In this document: positions 31,751 through 39,024 of the stretch, in pieces | Layout of the letters: every line of letters starts with the position of its first letter | Position numbering within the stretch: position 1 is the stretch's first letter | DNA from: SFLA01 sp045595165 | GTDB lineage: Bacteria; Bacillota; Clostridia; Oscillospirales; CAG-382 | Assembly (NCBI GenBank): GCA_045595165.1 | Contig: JAZNZY010000032.1 | Location: 1-64,000 of the forward strand | Length of the DNA stretch: 64,000 bases | Direction of reading: 5' to 3' | Made by a program: the position numbers and the translations under genes | Notes under the pieces: generated by a model | Databases searched by the model: none | Seen by the model: the letters and a program-made list of their open reading frames with translations, nothing else | What the model was told of the DNA's origin: nothing

Positions 31751-32712
31751 TGTTTGTATGCCCAAAATGTAAAGGGAAAATAACATTACCTCAATGTTGT
31801 TGCGGATATCCGGTCAAAAAGATAAATAACATTTGGCAGTTAACTGATATGCCCGATATGGTTACAAGCGGCAATGGGGACAAATATATAGGTTATGAGC
31901 ATATCGGAGGATCGTATTCGGGAAACAGCAAATACGTTATCGAAGAGTCAGATGTGCTTTTTGCAAAGGAAATATCAAAGATTACAGGCGGCGGCGTTTT
32001 TCTCGATCTCGCTTGCGGCGACGGTTGCTTTACCGTACCTTGCGCCGAAAATGGGACGAAAATCATCGCGGGCGATATTTCAAATAATATGCTTTCCATT
32101 CTTCAGGATAAGGCAAAATACAACAATATTTCCCTTGATAACGTTACGCTTTGCCGAATGAATGCACTTGAAATTCCCCTCGCAGACGAAAGCGTTGATA
32201 CGGTGGTTGCAAACAGCGTTTTGCATCTAATTTCCAACCCCGAAAAGGTGTTGCGTGAAATATACCGTGTTCTTAAAAAAGGCGGCGTGTTTATCTGCAA
32301 GGATGATTCTCCCGGCAAGACGCCCGAAGCGCCGTTTGATAATTCGTTGTATTTGGAAATAGTCAATTCTATGTACCGCGATTATTGGAATACGCTGAAT
32401 TCTATTGGCATCTACGCAAAGAAATACAGTTGGAAGTTTGATAGGGATGTTTTTTGCGAAAAACTGTTTGAGAGTAAAGACGTGCATACTATCGAACATT
32501 CGAAAGCTTACGACGTCCCGTTGAGAAGCGGATTTTTCGCTCGCTTTGAAAGCCGCGGTTTTTCCGACCAAGTGGAAGTCCCAAAGGAAACGCACACATC
32601 GGTAATTTCGGATGTTGTATATAAAATGAGTGCCATGTACGGCGAAAACTTTTTGGATATTTCCTGCAAAGCTTTTGAAGGCGATATAACAATAACTACA
32701 TATAAAAAGTAA
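31747..32712 (+). CDS. SAM-dependent methyltransferase with N-terminal zinc-ribbon-like motif
   Basis: About 320 residues. A short N-terminal cysteine motif (CPKCKG, then CCCG about 10 residues later) is followed by a class I methyltransferase fold: FLDLACGDGCFTVP (motif I, about 85-98), IIAGDISNNM (motif II), MNALEIPLADESVDTVVANSVLHLISNPEKVLREIYRVLKKGG (motifs IV-VI, given in overlapping parts). The layout recalls 23S rRNA methyltransferase RlmA, though similarity in the C-terminal part is not obvious. Two adjacent ATGs (31747 and 31750) follow AGGAGG; either could be used. Coupled to the XRE regulator gene. Confidence 0.7.
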   Translation: MMFVCPKCKGKITLPQCCCGYPVKKINNIWQLTDMPDMVTSGNGDKYIGYEHIGGSYSGNSKYVIEESDVLFAKEISKITGGGVFLDLACGDGCFTVPCAENGTKIIAGDISNNMLSILQDKAKYNNISLDNVTLCRMNALEIPLADESVDTVVANSVLHLISNPEKVLREIYRVLKKGGVFICKDDSPGKTPEAPFDNSLYLEIVNSMYRDYWNTLNSIGIYAKKYSWKFDRDVFCEKLFESKDVHTIEHSKAYDVPLRSGFFARFESRGFSDQVEVPKETHTSVISDVVYKMSAMYGENFLDISCKAFEGDITITTYKK

Positions 32713-32740
32713 AAGAGGCTTCAAAAGCCTCTTTTGTTTT
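32711..32740 (+). terminator. intrinsic terminator
   Basis: AAAAGAGGCTT (32711-32721), loop CAA, AAGCCTCTTTT (32725-32735), then GTTTT. Confidence 0.85.
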
Positions 32741-32759
32741 ACTATTGGGGTTGTCTTTC

Positions 32760-32893
32760 GGGATCTCCAAAAAAGTGCAAGCATTTCAGGGGCAAATACT
32801 CGGGGTCCCCGAGAAAGCGTTTTTCCGTGAAACGCACCGTCTGTTGCGGGCGATTCACGGGGTCCTTAAAAATGCTTTCGCATTTTTGGGGTG
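32760..32893. repeat. cluster of GGGGTCC...GGGGTG palindromic elements
   Basis: At least three related units sit between two convergent genes. 32760-32795 is degenerate (GGATCTCC...GTGC-AA-GCATTTCAGGGGC). A second begins CGGGGTCCCCGAG at 32801. 32858-32893 is the cleanest (CGGGGTCCTT, AAAAATGC-TTTC-GCATTTTT, GGGGTG). The same layout recurs at 40482-40516. The 227-base gap from 32713 to 32939 holds this cluster after the terminator. Confidence 0.65.
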
Positions 32894-32939
32894 TGTCAAG
32901 AATCGCCCCTACACATCGAAAAACCTTTCTTGGGGTGAA

Positions 32940-33251
32940 TCATTCGCAGCTTCCTCTGCTGCAGCCGGAGCAGCGGAGAAGGCTGTCTATGGTGTTTTTT
33001 ATCACGTTTGCAAGGCAGTTGTCCGAAATGCTGTAAAGCACCTCTCTGCCGTTTCTGCGCACCTTCAAAAGTCCTGCTTCCTTCAGCAATTTAAGATGGT
33101 GGCTTACTGCGGGGGATGACATACTTACCGCCTCTGCCGTGCTTTGTACGCTTGCTTCCGCATAGCACAAATAATGAAATATTTTAAGCCGCGTAGGATC
33201 GGAAAGCAGCTTAAAGCTGTCCGCCGCCGCGACGAATGTGTCTTTTTCCAT
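32940..33251 (-). CDS. ArsR/SmtB-family regulator with cysteine-rich tail
   Basis: A 103-residue winged-helix repressor. The recognition region is AVSMSSPAVSHHLKLLKEAGLLKVRRNGREVLYSI (about 48-82, quoted in part), preceded by LSDPTRLKIFHYLC (Cys29). The C-terminus, RCSGCSRGSCE, holds Cys94, Cys97 and Cys102, a plausible metal or iron-sulfur ligand set. The frame extends up to 33350, but the ATG at 33251 has AAGGAAG before it and starts at the family N-terminus. It is divergent from nifS-nifU with a perfect palindrome between, suggesting it controls cysteine desulfurase expression. Confidence 0.85.
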   Translation of the reverse strand: MEKDTFVAAADSFKLLSDPTRLKIFHYLCYAEASVQSTAEAVSMSSPAVSHHLKLLKEAGLLKVRRNGREVLYSISDNCLANVIKNTIDSLLRCSGCSRGSCE

Positions 33252-33273
33252 AAAAGCACTTCCTTTCGGCAAT

Positions 33274-33302
33274 ATTATACCCGTATTTTTTCCAAATGTC
33301 AA
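33274..33302 (-). promoter_or_regulatory. consensus promoter of the ArsR-type gene
   Basis: On the minus strand: TTGACA (33302-33297), a 17-base spacer and TATAAT (33279-33274). A perfect sigma-A promoter, 22 bases before the ATG, implies tight repression in some state. Confidence 0.85.
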
Positions 33303-33311
33303 CAAAACCTC

Positions 33312-33339
33312 TTGACTTTGGATAATTACTGGGTATAAT
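33312..33339 (+). promoter_or_regulatory. promoter of nifS-nifU
   Basis: TTGACT (33312-33317), a 16-base spacer and TATAAT (33334-33339). The expected start is near 33346, just before the palindrome at 33352. Confidence 0.75.
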
Positions 33340-33351
33340 AATATTGACAAT

Positions 33352-33371
33352 GATTAAACAACCGTTTAATC
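33352..33371. promoter_or_regulatory. candidate operator in the nifS leader
   Basis: GATTAAAC-AACC-GTTTAATC is a perfect 8-4-8 inverted repeat between the predicted transcription start and the nifS ribosome-binding site (AAGGAGA). It is placed to block transcription of nifSU; the divergent ArsR-type protein is the obvious candidate binder. Confidence 0.5.
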
Positions 33372-33387
33372 GGAAGGAGAAAACCTG

Positions 33388-34563
33388 ATGAAACGTATAT
33401 ATATGGATAACGCCGCTACCACGGAAATGTCCTCTGCGGCGATAAATGCAGTAACCGAAGCCTGGAAAGTTTACGGCAATCCTTCCTCCCTGCACGGGGC
33501 GGGAAGAGAAGCCTTCTTTATGCTGGACAAAGCGAGAGAAGACGTAGCAAATGCTTTGGGTGCAAATAAAAACGAAATTTACTTTACCTCCGGCGGAAGC
33601 GAAAGCGATAACTGGGCGATCATAGGCGCGGCAAAGTCTATGGCGAAAAAAGGTAAAAACGAAATCATCTCCACCGCTATCGAGCATCACGCGGTCCTTC
33701 ACACCTTGAACGTGCTGGAGAAAGAGGGATTTAAGATCATCCTTCTTCCCGTGTCCTCCGATGGATACGTTACCGCCGCACAGGTGGAGGAAGCTATAAA
33801 CGAGAATACGGCGCTGGTGACAGTTATGATGGCAAACAACGAGATCGGCACTATTCAGCCCATAGCGGAGATTGGTGAGATATGCCGTAAAAACGGCGTG
33901 CTGTTCCATACCGATGCCGTTCAGGCGGTGGGACACATTCCCGTCGACGTACAGGCTCTTAACGTGGATATGCTCTCCCTTTCGGGACACAAGTTCCACG
34001 GACCCAAAGGCGTGGGAGCGTTGTACGTTCGCAAAGGCATTCGTCTTCCCAACCTTATAAACGGCGGTGCACAGGAAAACGGACGCCGCGCAGGTACGGA
34101 AAACCTTGCGGGTGTTTGCGGAATGGCGGCGGCACTTAAAGAGGCTACCGAAAATATGGAAGCAAATAACGCAAAAATAATCCCCCTGCGGGACAAGCTC
34201 ATAAACGGTCTCACCGCAGTAGAGCGCACCCGTCTTAACGGCGGAAGAGAAAACCGCGTTCCCAACAACGTGTCCGTCTGCTTTGAGGGAATAGAGGGCG
34301 AGTCCCTCCTTCTCTGGTTGGATGCAAAGGGAATATGCGCCTCCAGCGGAAGCGCCTGCACATCCGGCTCACTGGACCCCAGCCACGTTTTGCTGGCAAT
34401 AGGACTTATACACGAGATAGCCCACGGCTCGCTCCGTCTGTCCCTTTCCGAGCATACCACCGAGGAAGAGGTGGACTACGTGCTTGAAACCGTACCCGGC
34501 ATAGTTAAATATTTAAGAGAAATGTCTCCCGTATGGGAAAAGATAGTTAAAGAGGAGAAATAA
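33388..34563 (+). CDS. nifS: cysteine desulfurase (NifS/IscS-type)
   Basis: This 391-residue PLP enzyme removes sulfur from cysteine and passes it, as persulfide, to the scaffold protein. Motifs: DNAATTEMS at the start, EHHAVLHT (about 98), FHTDAVQAVGH (about 177, Asp to PLP), the Schiff-base Lys202 in SGHKFHGPKG, and the active Cys324 in the flexible loop CASSGSACTSGSL. The long loop marks the NifS/IscS group I type. nifU follows after 2 bases, so the pair is an iron-sulfur assembly operon. A housekeeping role is likely, as no nitrogenase genes are present. Confidence 0.94.
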   Translation: MKRIYMDNAATTEMSSAAINAVTEAWKVYGNPSSLHGAGREAFFMLDKAREDVANALGANKNEIYFTSGGSESDNWAIIGAAKSMAKKGKNEIISTAIEHHAVLHTLNVLEKEGFKIILLPVSSDGYVTAAQVEEAINENTALVTVMMANNEIGTIQPIAEIGEICRKNGVLFHTDAVQAVGHIPVDVQALNVDMLSLSGHKFHGPKGVGALYVRKGIRLPNLINGGAQENGRRAGTENLAGVCGMAAALKEATENMEANNAKIIPLRDKLINGLTAVERTRLNGGRENRVPNNVSVCFEGIEGESLLLWLDAKGICASSGSACTSGSLDPSHVLLAIGLIHEIAHGSLRLSLSEHTTEEEVDYVLETVPGIVKYLREMSPVWEKIVKEEK

Positions 34564-34565
34564 TT

Positions 34566-35018
34566 ATGATATACAGCGAAAAAGTAATGGACCATTTCCA
34601 GAATCCCCGTAACGTGGGCAAGCTCGATGATGCGGACGGAGTAGGCGAAGTAGGCAACGCAAAATGCGGCGATATAATGAAGATATATCTCAAGGTAGAC
34701 GATAACGGCATCATCACCGACGTTAAGTTCAACACCTACGGCTGTGCTTCCGCTATCGCCACCAGCTCTATGGCTACCGAGCTTATCAAGGGCAAGAGCG
34801 TAGATGAAGCGTTGCAGCTTTCCAACAAAGCAGTTGTAGAGGCTTTGGACGGTCTGCCTCCCGTAAAGGTTCACTGCTCCGTATTGGCAGAAGAAGCTGT
34901 GCGCGCCGCCGTTGCGGATTATTACAAGCGCAAGGGTATCGAAAAAGAGCTTCCCGGCTGTACCGGAGATTGCTCCTGCTGCCATCTTCACGATGAGCAT
35001 TGCGGTGAAGAAGAATGA
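34566..35018 (+). CDS. nifU: iron-sulfur cluster scaffold protein (NifU/IscU-type)
   Basis: A 150-residue scaffold on which [2Fe-2S] or [4Fe-4S] clusters are built from the desulfurase's sulfur. The three ligand cysteines are Cys34 (NAKCGD), Cys60 (YGCASAIA) and Cys104 (KVHCSVLAEEA). After the normal IscU end there is a tail with five more cysteines (132, 136, 138, 139, 146: GCTGDCSCCH...HCGEEE) that could bind metal. It lies 2 bases after nifS and overlaps hslO by 4 bases. Confidence 0.93.
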   Translation: MIYSEKVMDHFQNPRNVGKLDDADGVGEVGNAKCGDIMKIYLKVDDNGIITDVKFNTYGCASAIATSSMATELIKGKSVDEALQLSNKAVVEALDGLPPVKVHCSVLAEEAVRAAVADYYKRKGIEKELPGCTGDCSCCHLHDEHCGEEE

Positions 35019-35887
35019 GCAGAGTAATACGCGCTATGACGCGGGACGGTTCCGCCCGCGCTCTTATAGCAGACACACGGGATATCGTTAACGAAGCGAT
35101 CAAGATACATCAGACCGAGCCCACCGCTTCTGCGGCTTTGGGCAGAGTTCTTACAGCCTGCTCTATGATGGGCACTCTTCTGGGCGAGGAAGAGGATACT
35201 CTCACTCTCCGCTTTAAAGGCGACGGAGAGGGCGGAAGCGTTGTTGCATCCTCCGATTGGAAGGGCAACGTCCGCGGTTTTATTCAGAATCCCGCCTGCG
35301 ACCTGCCTTTGCGTCCCGACGGAAAGCTTAACGTGGGATGCTGTATCGGAAAAGGAAATATGTACGTTCTCCGCGACGTGGGCGGCGAAGAGCCTTACGT
35401 CGGTATTGCAAATATAGTAAGCGGTGAAGTGGCAGAGGATATCGCATCCTATTACGCTAACAGTGAGCAGGTTCCCACCGTTTGCGCGCTGGGCGTGCTT
35501 GTTGACCGCGACCGTACCTGCGCATGCTCCGGCGGTGCGCTTATACAGCTTTTGCCTTTTGCAGACCCCGCCGTTACCGAAATTTTGGAGAAAAACGCTT
35601 CCTCCGCACCTCCCATTACCAAGATGCTGGCGGAAAAGACCTTGGAGGAAATCCTTGCGGTTTATCTTGAAGGTATCGAATACGATGTTTTTGATGAAAT
35701 TCAAAACGGCTATGAATGTAACTGCTCCCGTGAGCGTACCGACAGAGCCTTGGTTTCTTTGGGTAAAAAAGAGCTTACGGATATTTATGAGAACGACGAA
35801 AACACCGAAATGACCTGCCAGTTCTGCGGAAGAAAATATTCTTATACCAAGCAGGAAATAGCCAAACTTATAAAGGAGGCAAAATAA
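35015..35887 (+). CDS. hslO: redox-regulated chaperone Hsp33
   Basis: A 290-residue cytoplasmic holdase activated by oxidation, which releases zinc from four cysteines. The C-terminal zinc site is visible as CNC (about 236-238) and CQFC (about 268-271). The N-terminal domain has TACSMMGTLLG and the beta-rich core GSVVASSDWKGNVRG. It starts inside the nifU stop (4-base overlap) and its last codon runs into pepP, giving tight coupling. This puts oxidative protein protection under the same control as iron-sulfur assembly. Confidence 0.95.
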   Translation: MSRVIRAMTRDGSARALIADTRDIVNEAIKIHQTEPTASAALGRVLTACSMMGTLLGEEEDTLTLRFKGDGEGGSVVASSDWKGNVRGFIQNPACDLPLRPDGKLNVGCCIGKGNMYVLRDVGGEEPYVGIANIVSGEVAEDIASYYANSEQVPTVCALGVLVDRDRTCACSGGALIQLLPFADPAVTEILEKNASSAPPITKMLAEKTLEEILAVYLEGIEYDVFDEIQNGYECNCSRERTDRALVSLGKKELTDIYENDENTEMTCQFCGRKYSYTKQEIAKLIKEAK

Positions 35888-36966
35888 TGAACGGAAGAAA
35901 AGTTTTTGAAAAGATCTCTGCTTTGGGCTACGGCGCTGCAGTATTCTTCGATGAAGTAAATATGCACTATATAAGCGGATTTTTCTCTACCGACGGATTC
36001 GTTCTCGTAAACGGAGAAGAAACTGCGCTGGTTATAGATTCCCGCTATTACGAAGCAGCTGCCCGCGCAAAAGCAGAGGGACTTTTGTTTGATGACGTCA
36101 ACCTTTATCTGCTTGACAGAAGCTCTTTCAGAATTCTCGGCGAAATGCTTGAGAAAAACGGAATTACCCACGTTTGTTTTGACAGCAACCGTACCACCGT
36201 TGCAAGAGAAAAGGCACTGGAAGAGTTTTTCCCCTCCGTTAAGTTCGGCGGCGTAAACGATATCTGCGGCGAATTCCGCAGAGTAAAGACCGCCCGCGAG
36301 GTGGAAAATATCCGTGCAGCGCAAAAGATCACCGATGCGGCTTTCCTTCACGTGCTTAACTTTATCCGTCCCGGCGTAACCGAAAAAGAGGTTGCCGCAG
36401 AGCTTGAATATGCTATGCGCAAAAACGGTGCTGACGGATTTGCATTCGAAACCATCGCTGTTTCGGGAAAGAACAGTTCTCTTCCTCACGGCGTTCCTTC
36501 GGATACTGTTCTTACCGAAAACGCATTTCTCACGATGGACTTCGGCGCACGCTATAACGGCTATTGCTCGGATATGACACGTACCGTAGTTCTCGGCAAG
36601 GCTGACGAAAAGACAAAACATATTTACGAAACCGTTCTCGAAGCCCAGAAGCGCGGTATTGCCGCCGCAAAGGCAGGGGTAGACGGTGCAACCGTAGATG
36701 CCGCCGCAAGAGATTATATCAACTCCTGCGGATACGAAGGCAAGTTCGGACATTCTCTTGGACATTCCCTCGGGCTGGAGATCCACGAATCCCCCAGATT
36801 CGCTTCCAGAAGCACGGATATTTTCGTTCCCGGCAACATTATGACGGTAGAGCCCGGTATATATATCGAGGGCTTTGGCGGCTGCCGTATCGAGGATATG
36901 GTGCTTATTACCGAAACCGGTTGTGAAAATCTTACAAATTCACCCAAGGAACTTATTGAACTGTAA
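35887..36966 (+). CDS. pepP: M24-family Xaa-Pro dipeptidase/aminopeptidase
   Basis: This 359-residue dimetal peptidase removes residues preceding proline. An N-terminal creatinase-like domain spans about 1-125. The catalytic pita-bread fold carries metal ligands in TMDFGARYNGYCSDMTRTV (two Asp, about 218 and 229), GHSLGLEIHESPRF (His about 293) and MTVEPGIYI (Glu about 322), with a final Glu near 336 (CRIEDM). It is the last gene of the nifSU-hslO unit, overlapping hslO by one base. It is followed at once by the efp promoter, an order common in Firmicutes. Confidence 0.92.
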   Translation: MNGRKVFEKISALGYGAAVFFDEVNMHYISGFFSTDGFVLVNGEETALVIDSRYYEAAARAKAEGLLFDDVNLYLLDRSSFRILGEMLEKNGITHVCFDSNRTTVAREKALEEFFPSVKFGGVNDICGEFRRVKTAREVENIRAAQKITDAAFLHVLNFIRPGVTEKEVAAELEYAMRKNGADGFAFETIAVSGKNSSLPHGVPSDTVLTENAFLTMDFGARYNGYCSDMTRTVVLGKADEKTKHIYETVLEAQKRGIAAAKAGVDGATVDAAARDYINSCGYEGKFGHSLGHSLGLEIHESPRFASRSTDIFVPGNIMTVEPGIYIEGFGGCRIEDMVLITETGCENLTNSPKELIEL

Positions 36967-36974
36967 AAAAACTG

Positions 36975-37003
36975 TTGACAAAAATAGGTTTATTGTTTAC
37001 AAT
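36975..37003 (+). promoter_or_regulatory. promoter of efp
   Basis: TTGACA (36975-36980), a 17-base spacer and TACAAT (36998-37003), 8 bases after the pepP stop. It serves efp and the Asp-Cys protein gene. Confidence 0.8.
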
Positions 37004-37056
37004 ATATAGAGATAAAAAAGAGTTCTGCGTATATATGCAGACGAAGGAGGATATAT

Positions 37057-37614
37057 ATGTTATCTGCAGGCGATTTCAGAAACGGCCTTACTTTCGAAAT
37101 GGACGGACAAGTAATGCAGGTTGTTGAATTCCAGCACGTTAAACCCGGCAAAGGTGCGGCTTTCGTTCGTACCAAGATGAGAAACGTTATCACCGGTGCC
37201 GTTATCGAAACATCTTTCAACCCTACCGCAAAATTCCCTTCCGCTACCGTTGAAAAGAAGGATATGGAATATTCCTACAACGATGGCGACCTTTACTACT
37301 TCATGGATATGCAGACCTTTGATCAGGTTCCTCTTAACAGCGATAAGCTTCCCGATAGCTTTAAGTTCGTTAAGGAAGGCCATATGTGCCGTCTGCTTTC
37401 CTACAAGGGCAGTGTTTTCTCTGTTGAACCTCCTATGTTCGTTGAACTTGAGATCACCGAAACCGAGCCCGGCGTAAAGGGAAATACCGCTACCAACGTT
37501 ACCAAGAACGCAACTGTTGAAACCGGCGCCGTTATCAGAGTACCTATCTTTGTTAACGAAGGCGACGTAGTTAAGATAGACACCCGTACAGGCGAATATC
37601 TTGAGCGTGTATAA
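37057..37614 (+). CDS. efp: translation elongation factor P
   Basis: This 185-residue protein relieves ribosomes stalled at polyproline. The KOW-like domain I carries the tip loop KPGKGAAF with Lys32, the residue that is modified or reaches the peptidyl-transferase centre. The two OB domains end in the conserved TRTGEYLERV. A strong GAAGGAGG site precedes the ATG. No EpmA/EpmB-type modification genes are nearby. The next gene, 18 bases on, encodes the unusual Asp-Cys-repeat protein. Confidence 0.97.
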   Translation: MLSAGDFRNGLTFEMDGQVMQVVEFQHVKPGKGAAFVRTKMRNVITGAVIETSFNPTAKFPSATVEKKDMEYSYNDGDLYYFMDMQTFDQVPLNSDKLPDSFKFVKEGHMCRLLSYKGSVFSVEPPMFVELEITETEPGVKGNTATNVTKNATVETGAVIRVPIFVNEGDVVKIDTRTGEYLERV

Positions 37615-37632
37615 CGCAGAAAGGACACGAAA

Positions 37633-38118
37633 ATGACAGTTTCCGAAAAGGCTTCCTACCTCAAGGGTCTTCTTGATGGTATGAATTACGACCAGAATTC
37701 CAACGAAGGCAAGCTTTTTGCCGCTATTCTCGATCTGCTTGAGGATCTCGCTCTTTCCGTTCAGGATCTCGAGGACGAAACAGCTATGCTCAACGATTAT
37801 ATCGAAGAGATAGACGAAGACCTGGGCGAGGTTGAAAAGGATTTCTACGAATGCGAAGACGATGATTGTGATTGCGATTGTGACTATGACGATTGCGATT
37901 GCGACGATTGCGACTGCGATTGCGACGATTGCGATTGCGACTGCGATTGTGAAGATTGCGTAGAAGAGCTTGAGTGCCCCGCTTGCGGCGAAATGATCTA
38001 TATCGATTCCGAAGAAATCGAGCACATGGAAAAGGTAATATGCCCTTCCTGCAACGCTGAGCTTGACGTTGTTTGCAACGAATGCGAATGTGATTGCGAT
38101 TGCGAGGATTGCGAATAA
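37633..38118 (+). CDS. Asp-Cys-repeat protein with N-terminal helical domain and zinc ribbon (CD1247-N-like)
   Basis: This 161-residue acidic protein has 24 cysteines. Residues 1-70 form a helical domain (SEKASYLKGLLDGM...LEDLALSVQDLEDET) like that named after C. difficile CD1247. Residues 74-109 are a low-complexity run of alternating Asp and Cys (DCDCD units, 14 Cys in 36 residues). Residues 113-145 look like a zinc ribbon (Cys115, Cys118, Cys137, Cys140). The tail repeats ECDCDCEDC. The Asp-Cys run is encoded by GATTGC hexamer repeats (about 37852-37959) and could change length by slippage. I infer metal binding, perhaps storage or detoxification; the true role is unknown. It is co-transcribed with efp. 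Confidence 0.8.
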   Translation: MTVSEKASYLKGLLDGMNYDQNSNEGKLFAAILDLLEDLALSVQDLEDETAMLNDYIEEIDEDLGEVEKDFYECEDDDCDCDCDYDDCDCDDCDCDCDDCDCDCDCEDCVEELECPACGEMIYIDSEEIEHMEKVICPSCNAELDVVCNECECDCDCEDCE

Positions 38119-38131
38119 TTTAACAAACCTT

Positions 38132-38163
38132 AAAAGGGCTGTCTTTTGACACGCCCTTTTTTA
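38132..38163 (+). terminator. intrinsic terminator
   Basis: AAAAGGGCTGTC and GACA-C-GCCCTTTT form a stem with one bulged base and loop TTTT, followed by TTT. It ends the efp unit 14 bases after the Asp-Cys gene. Confidence 0.75.
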
Positions 38164-38193
38164 GCAAGAATTTTTACATTAAAGGTGAAAAAT

Positions 38194-39012
38194 ATGCTTA
38201 AATCAATTAACATTTGTACTTATGCAGAAAGTGTTCCTCTTGATGAAGTGTTTGCCGAGATCAAAGCTGCAGGCTTTGATTATGCAGAGCTTAATATGTA
38301 TTCTTCCCGTCAGACCTATCCCAACATCTGGAACGGCGCTGACGATGAGGAAATTCTGGCAGTAGGCGAGCTGGCAAAGAAGCACGGTATTACTCCTGTG
38401 GGAATCGTATCCGCCGAGCTGTGGTCAAAATGCCTTACCGATCTTGATCCTGCGGTAAGAGAAGCAGGTATGGACGTTATCCGTAAAATGATCCACGTTT
38501 GCGAGGTTTTGGGTATGGATACCGTTCTGGTGGTTCCCGGTGTTGTAAACGAAAAGGTAAGCTATAAAACCGCATACGAAAACGCACAGAGCTGTCTTAA
38601 GGTTCTGGGCAAAGAAGCGGCTGAAAAGGGAATAGTTCTCGCAATAGAAAACGTATGGAACAAATTCCTCCTTTCTCCTCTTGAAATGCGCCGTTTTATC
38701 GACGAATGCGGAGATGGCGTAGGCGCATATTTCGATGCGGGCAATATCGAACGTGACGGTTTCCAGTCCCATTGGATAGAAGCTCTGGGCGAGAAGATAC
38801 GCCGCGTACATATAAAGGGCTTTAATAAAGAAAGCGGACAGTTCGTATATCTCAGACAGGGCACAATTGATTGGAAGACCACCTTTGATTGTCTGCGTGC
38901 AGCGGGATATGAAGGTCCCGTTTCTTCCGAAATGTGGCCTGAAGAGGGTATGACCACAAAATACGCTGTGGAAATGTTCTCCGCAGATATGGATATTATT
39001 ATGAATCTTTAA
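38194..39012 (+). CDS. sugar phosphate isomerase/epimerase (TIM barrel)
   Basis: A 272-residue xylose-isomerase-like barrel. Visible are LVVPGV (about 117), ENVWNKF (metal Glu about 153), YFDAGNIERDGFQSHWIEALG (Asp about 182), VHIKGFNKESGQFVYLRQGTIDW (about 209-231) and SSEMWPE (final Glu about 249). The overall pattern is like hexulose-6-phosphate or myo-inosose-type epimerases, but I cannot choose. The frame opens at 38146 inside the terminator; the ATG at 38194 after AAAGGTG is used. It is paired with a dehydrogenase gene 12 bases downstream, suggesting a small sugar-conversion pathway. Confidence 0.8.
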   Translation: MLKSINICTYAESVPLDEVFAEIKAAGFDYAELNMYSSRQTYPNIWNGADDEEILAVGELAKKHGITPVGIVSAELWSKCLTDLDPAVREAGMDVIRKMIHVCEVLGMDTVLVVPGVVNEKVSYKTAYENAQSCLKVLGKEAAEKGIVLAIENVWNKFLLSPLEMRRFIDECGDGVGAYFDAGNIERDGFQSHWIEALGEKIRRVHIKGFNKESGQFVYLRQGTIDWKTTFDCLRAAGYEGPVSSEMWPEEGMTTKYAVEMFSADMDIIMNL

Positions 39013-39024
39013 GGAGTTTTTGAA

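Noticed and set aside
32745..33119. Plus-strand frames over the repeat cluster and the ArsR gene
   Set aside because: They read through palindromic repeats and then antisense to the regulator. No ribosome-binding site or family resemblance.
33388..34563. Reading nifS-nifU as a nitrogen-fixation locus
   Set aside because: No nitrogenase or other nif genes are present; the pair is the general iron-sulfur assembly type of Firmicutes.
37852..37959. GATTGC hexamer array considered as a CRISPR-like or non-coding tandem repeat
   Set aside because: Units are 6 bases without spacers and stay in frame as Asp-Cys codons inside a gene with normal start, stop and terminator.
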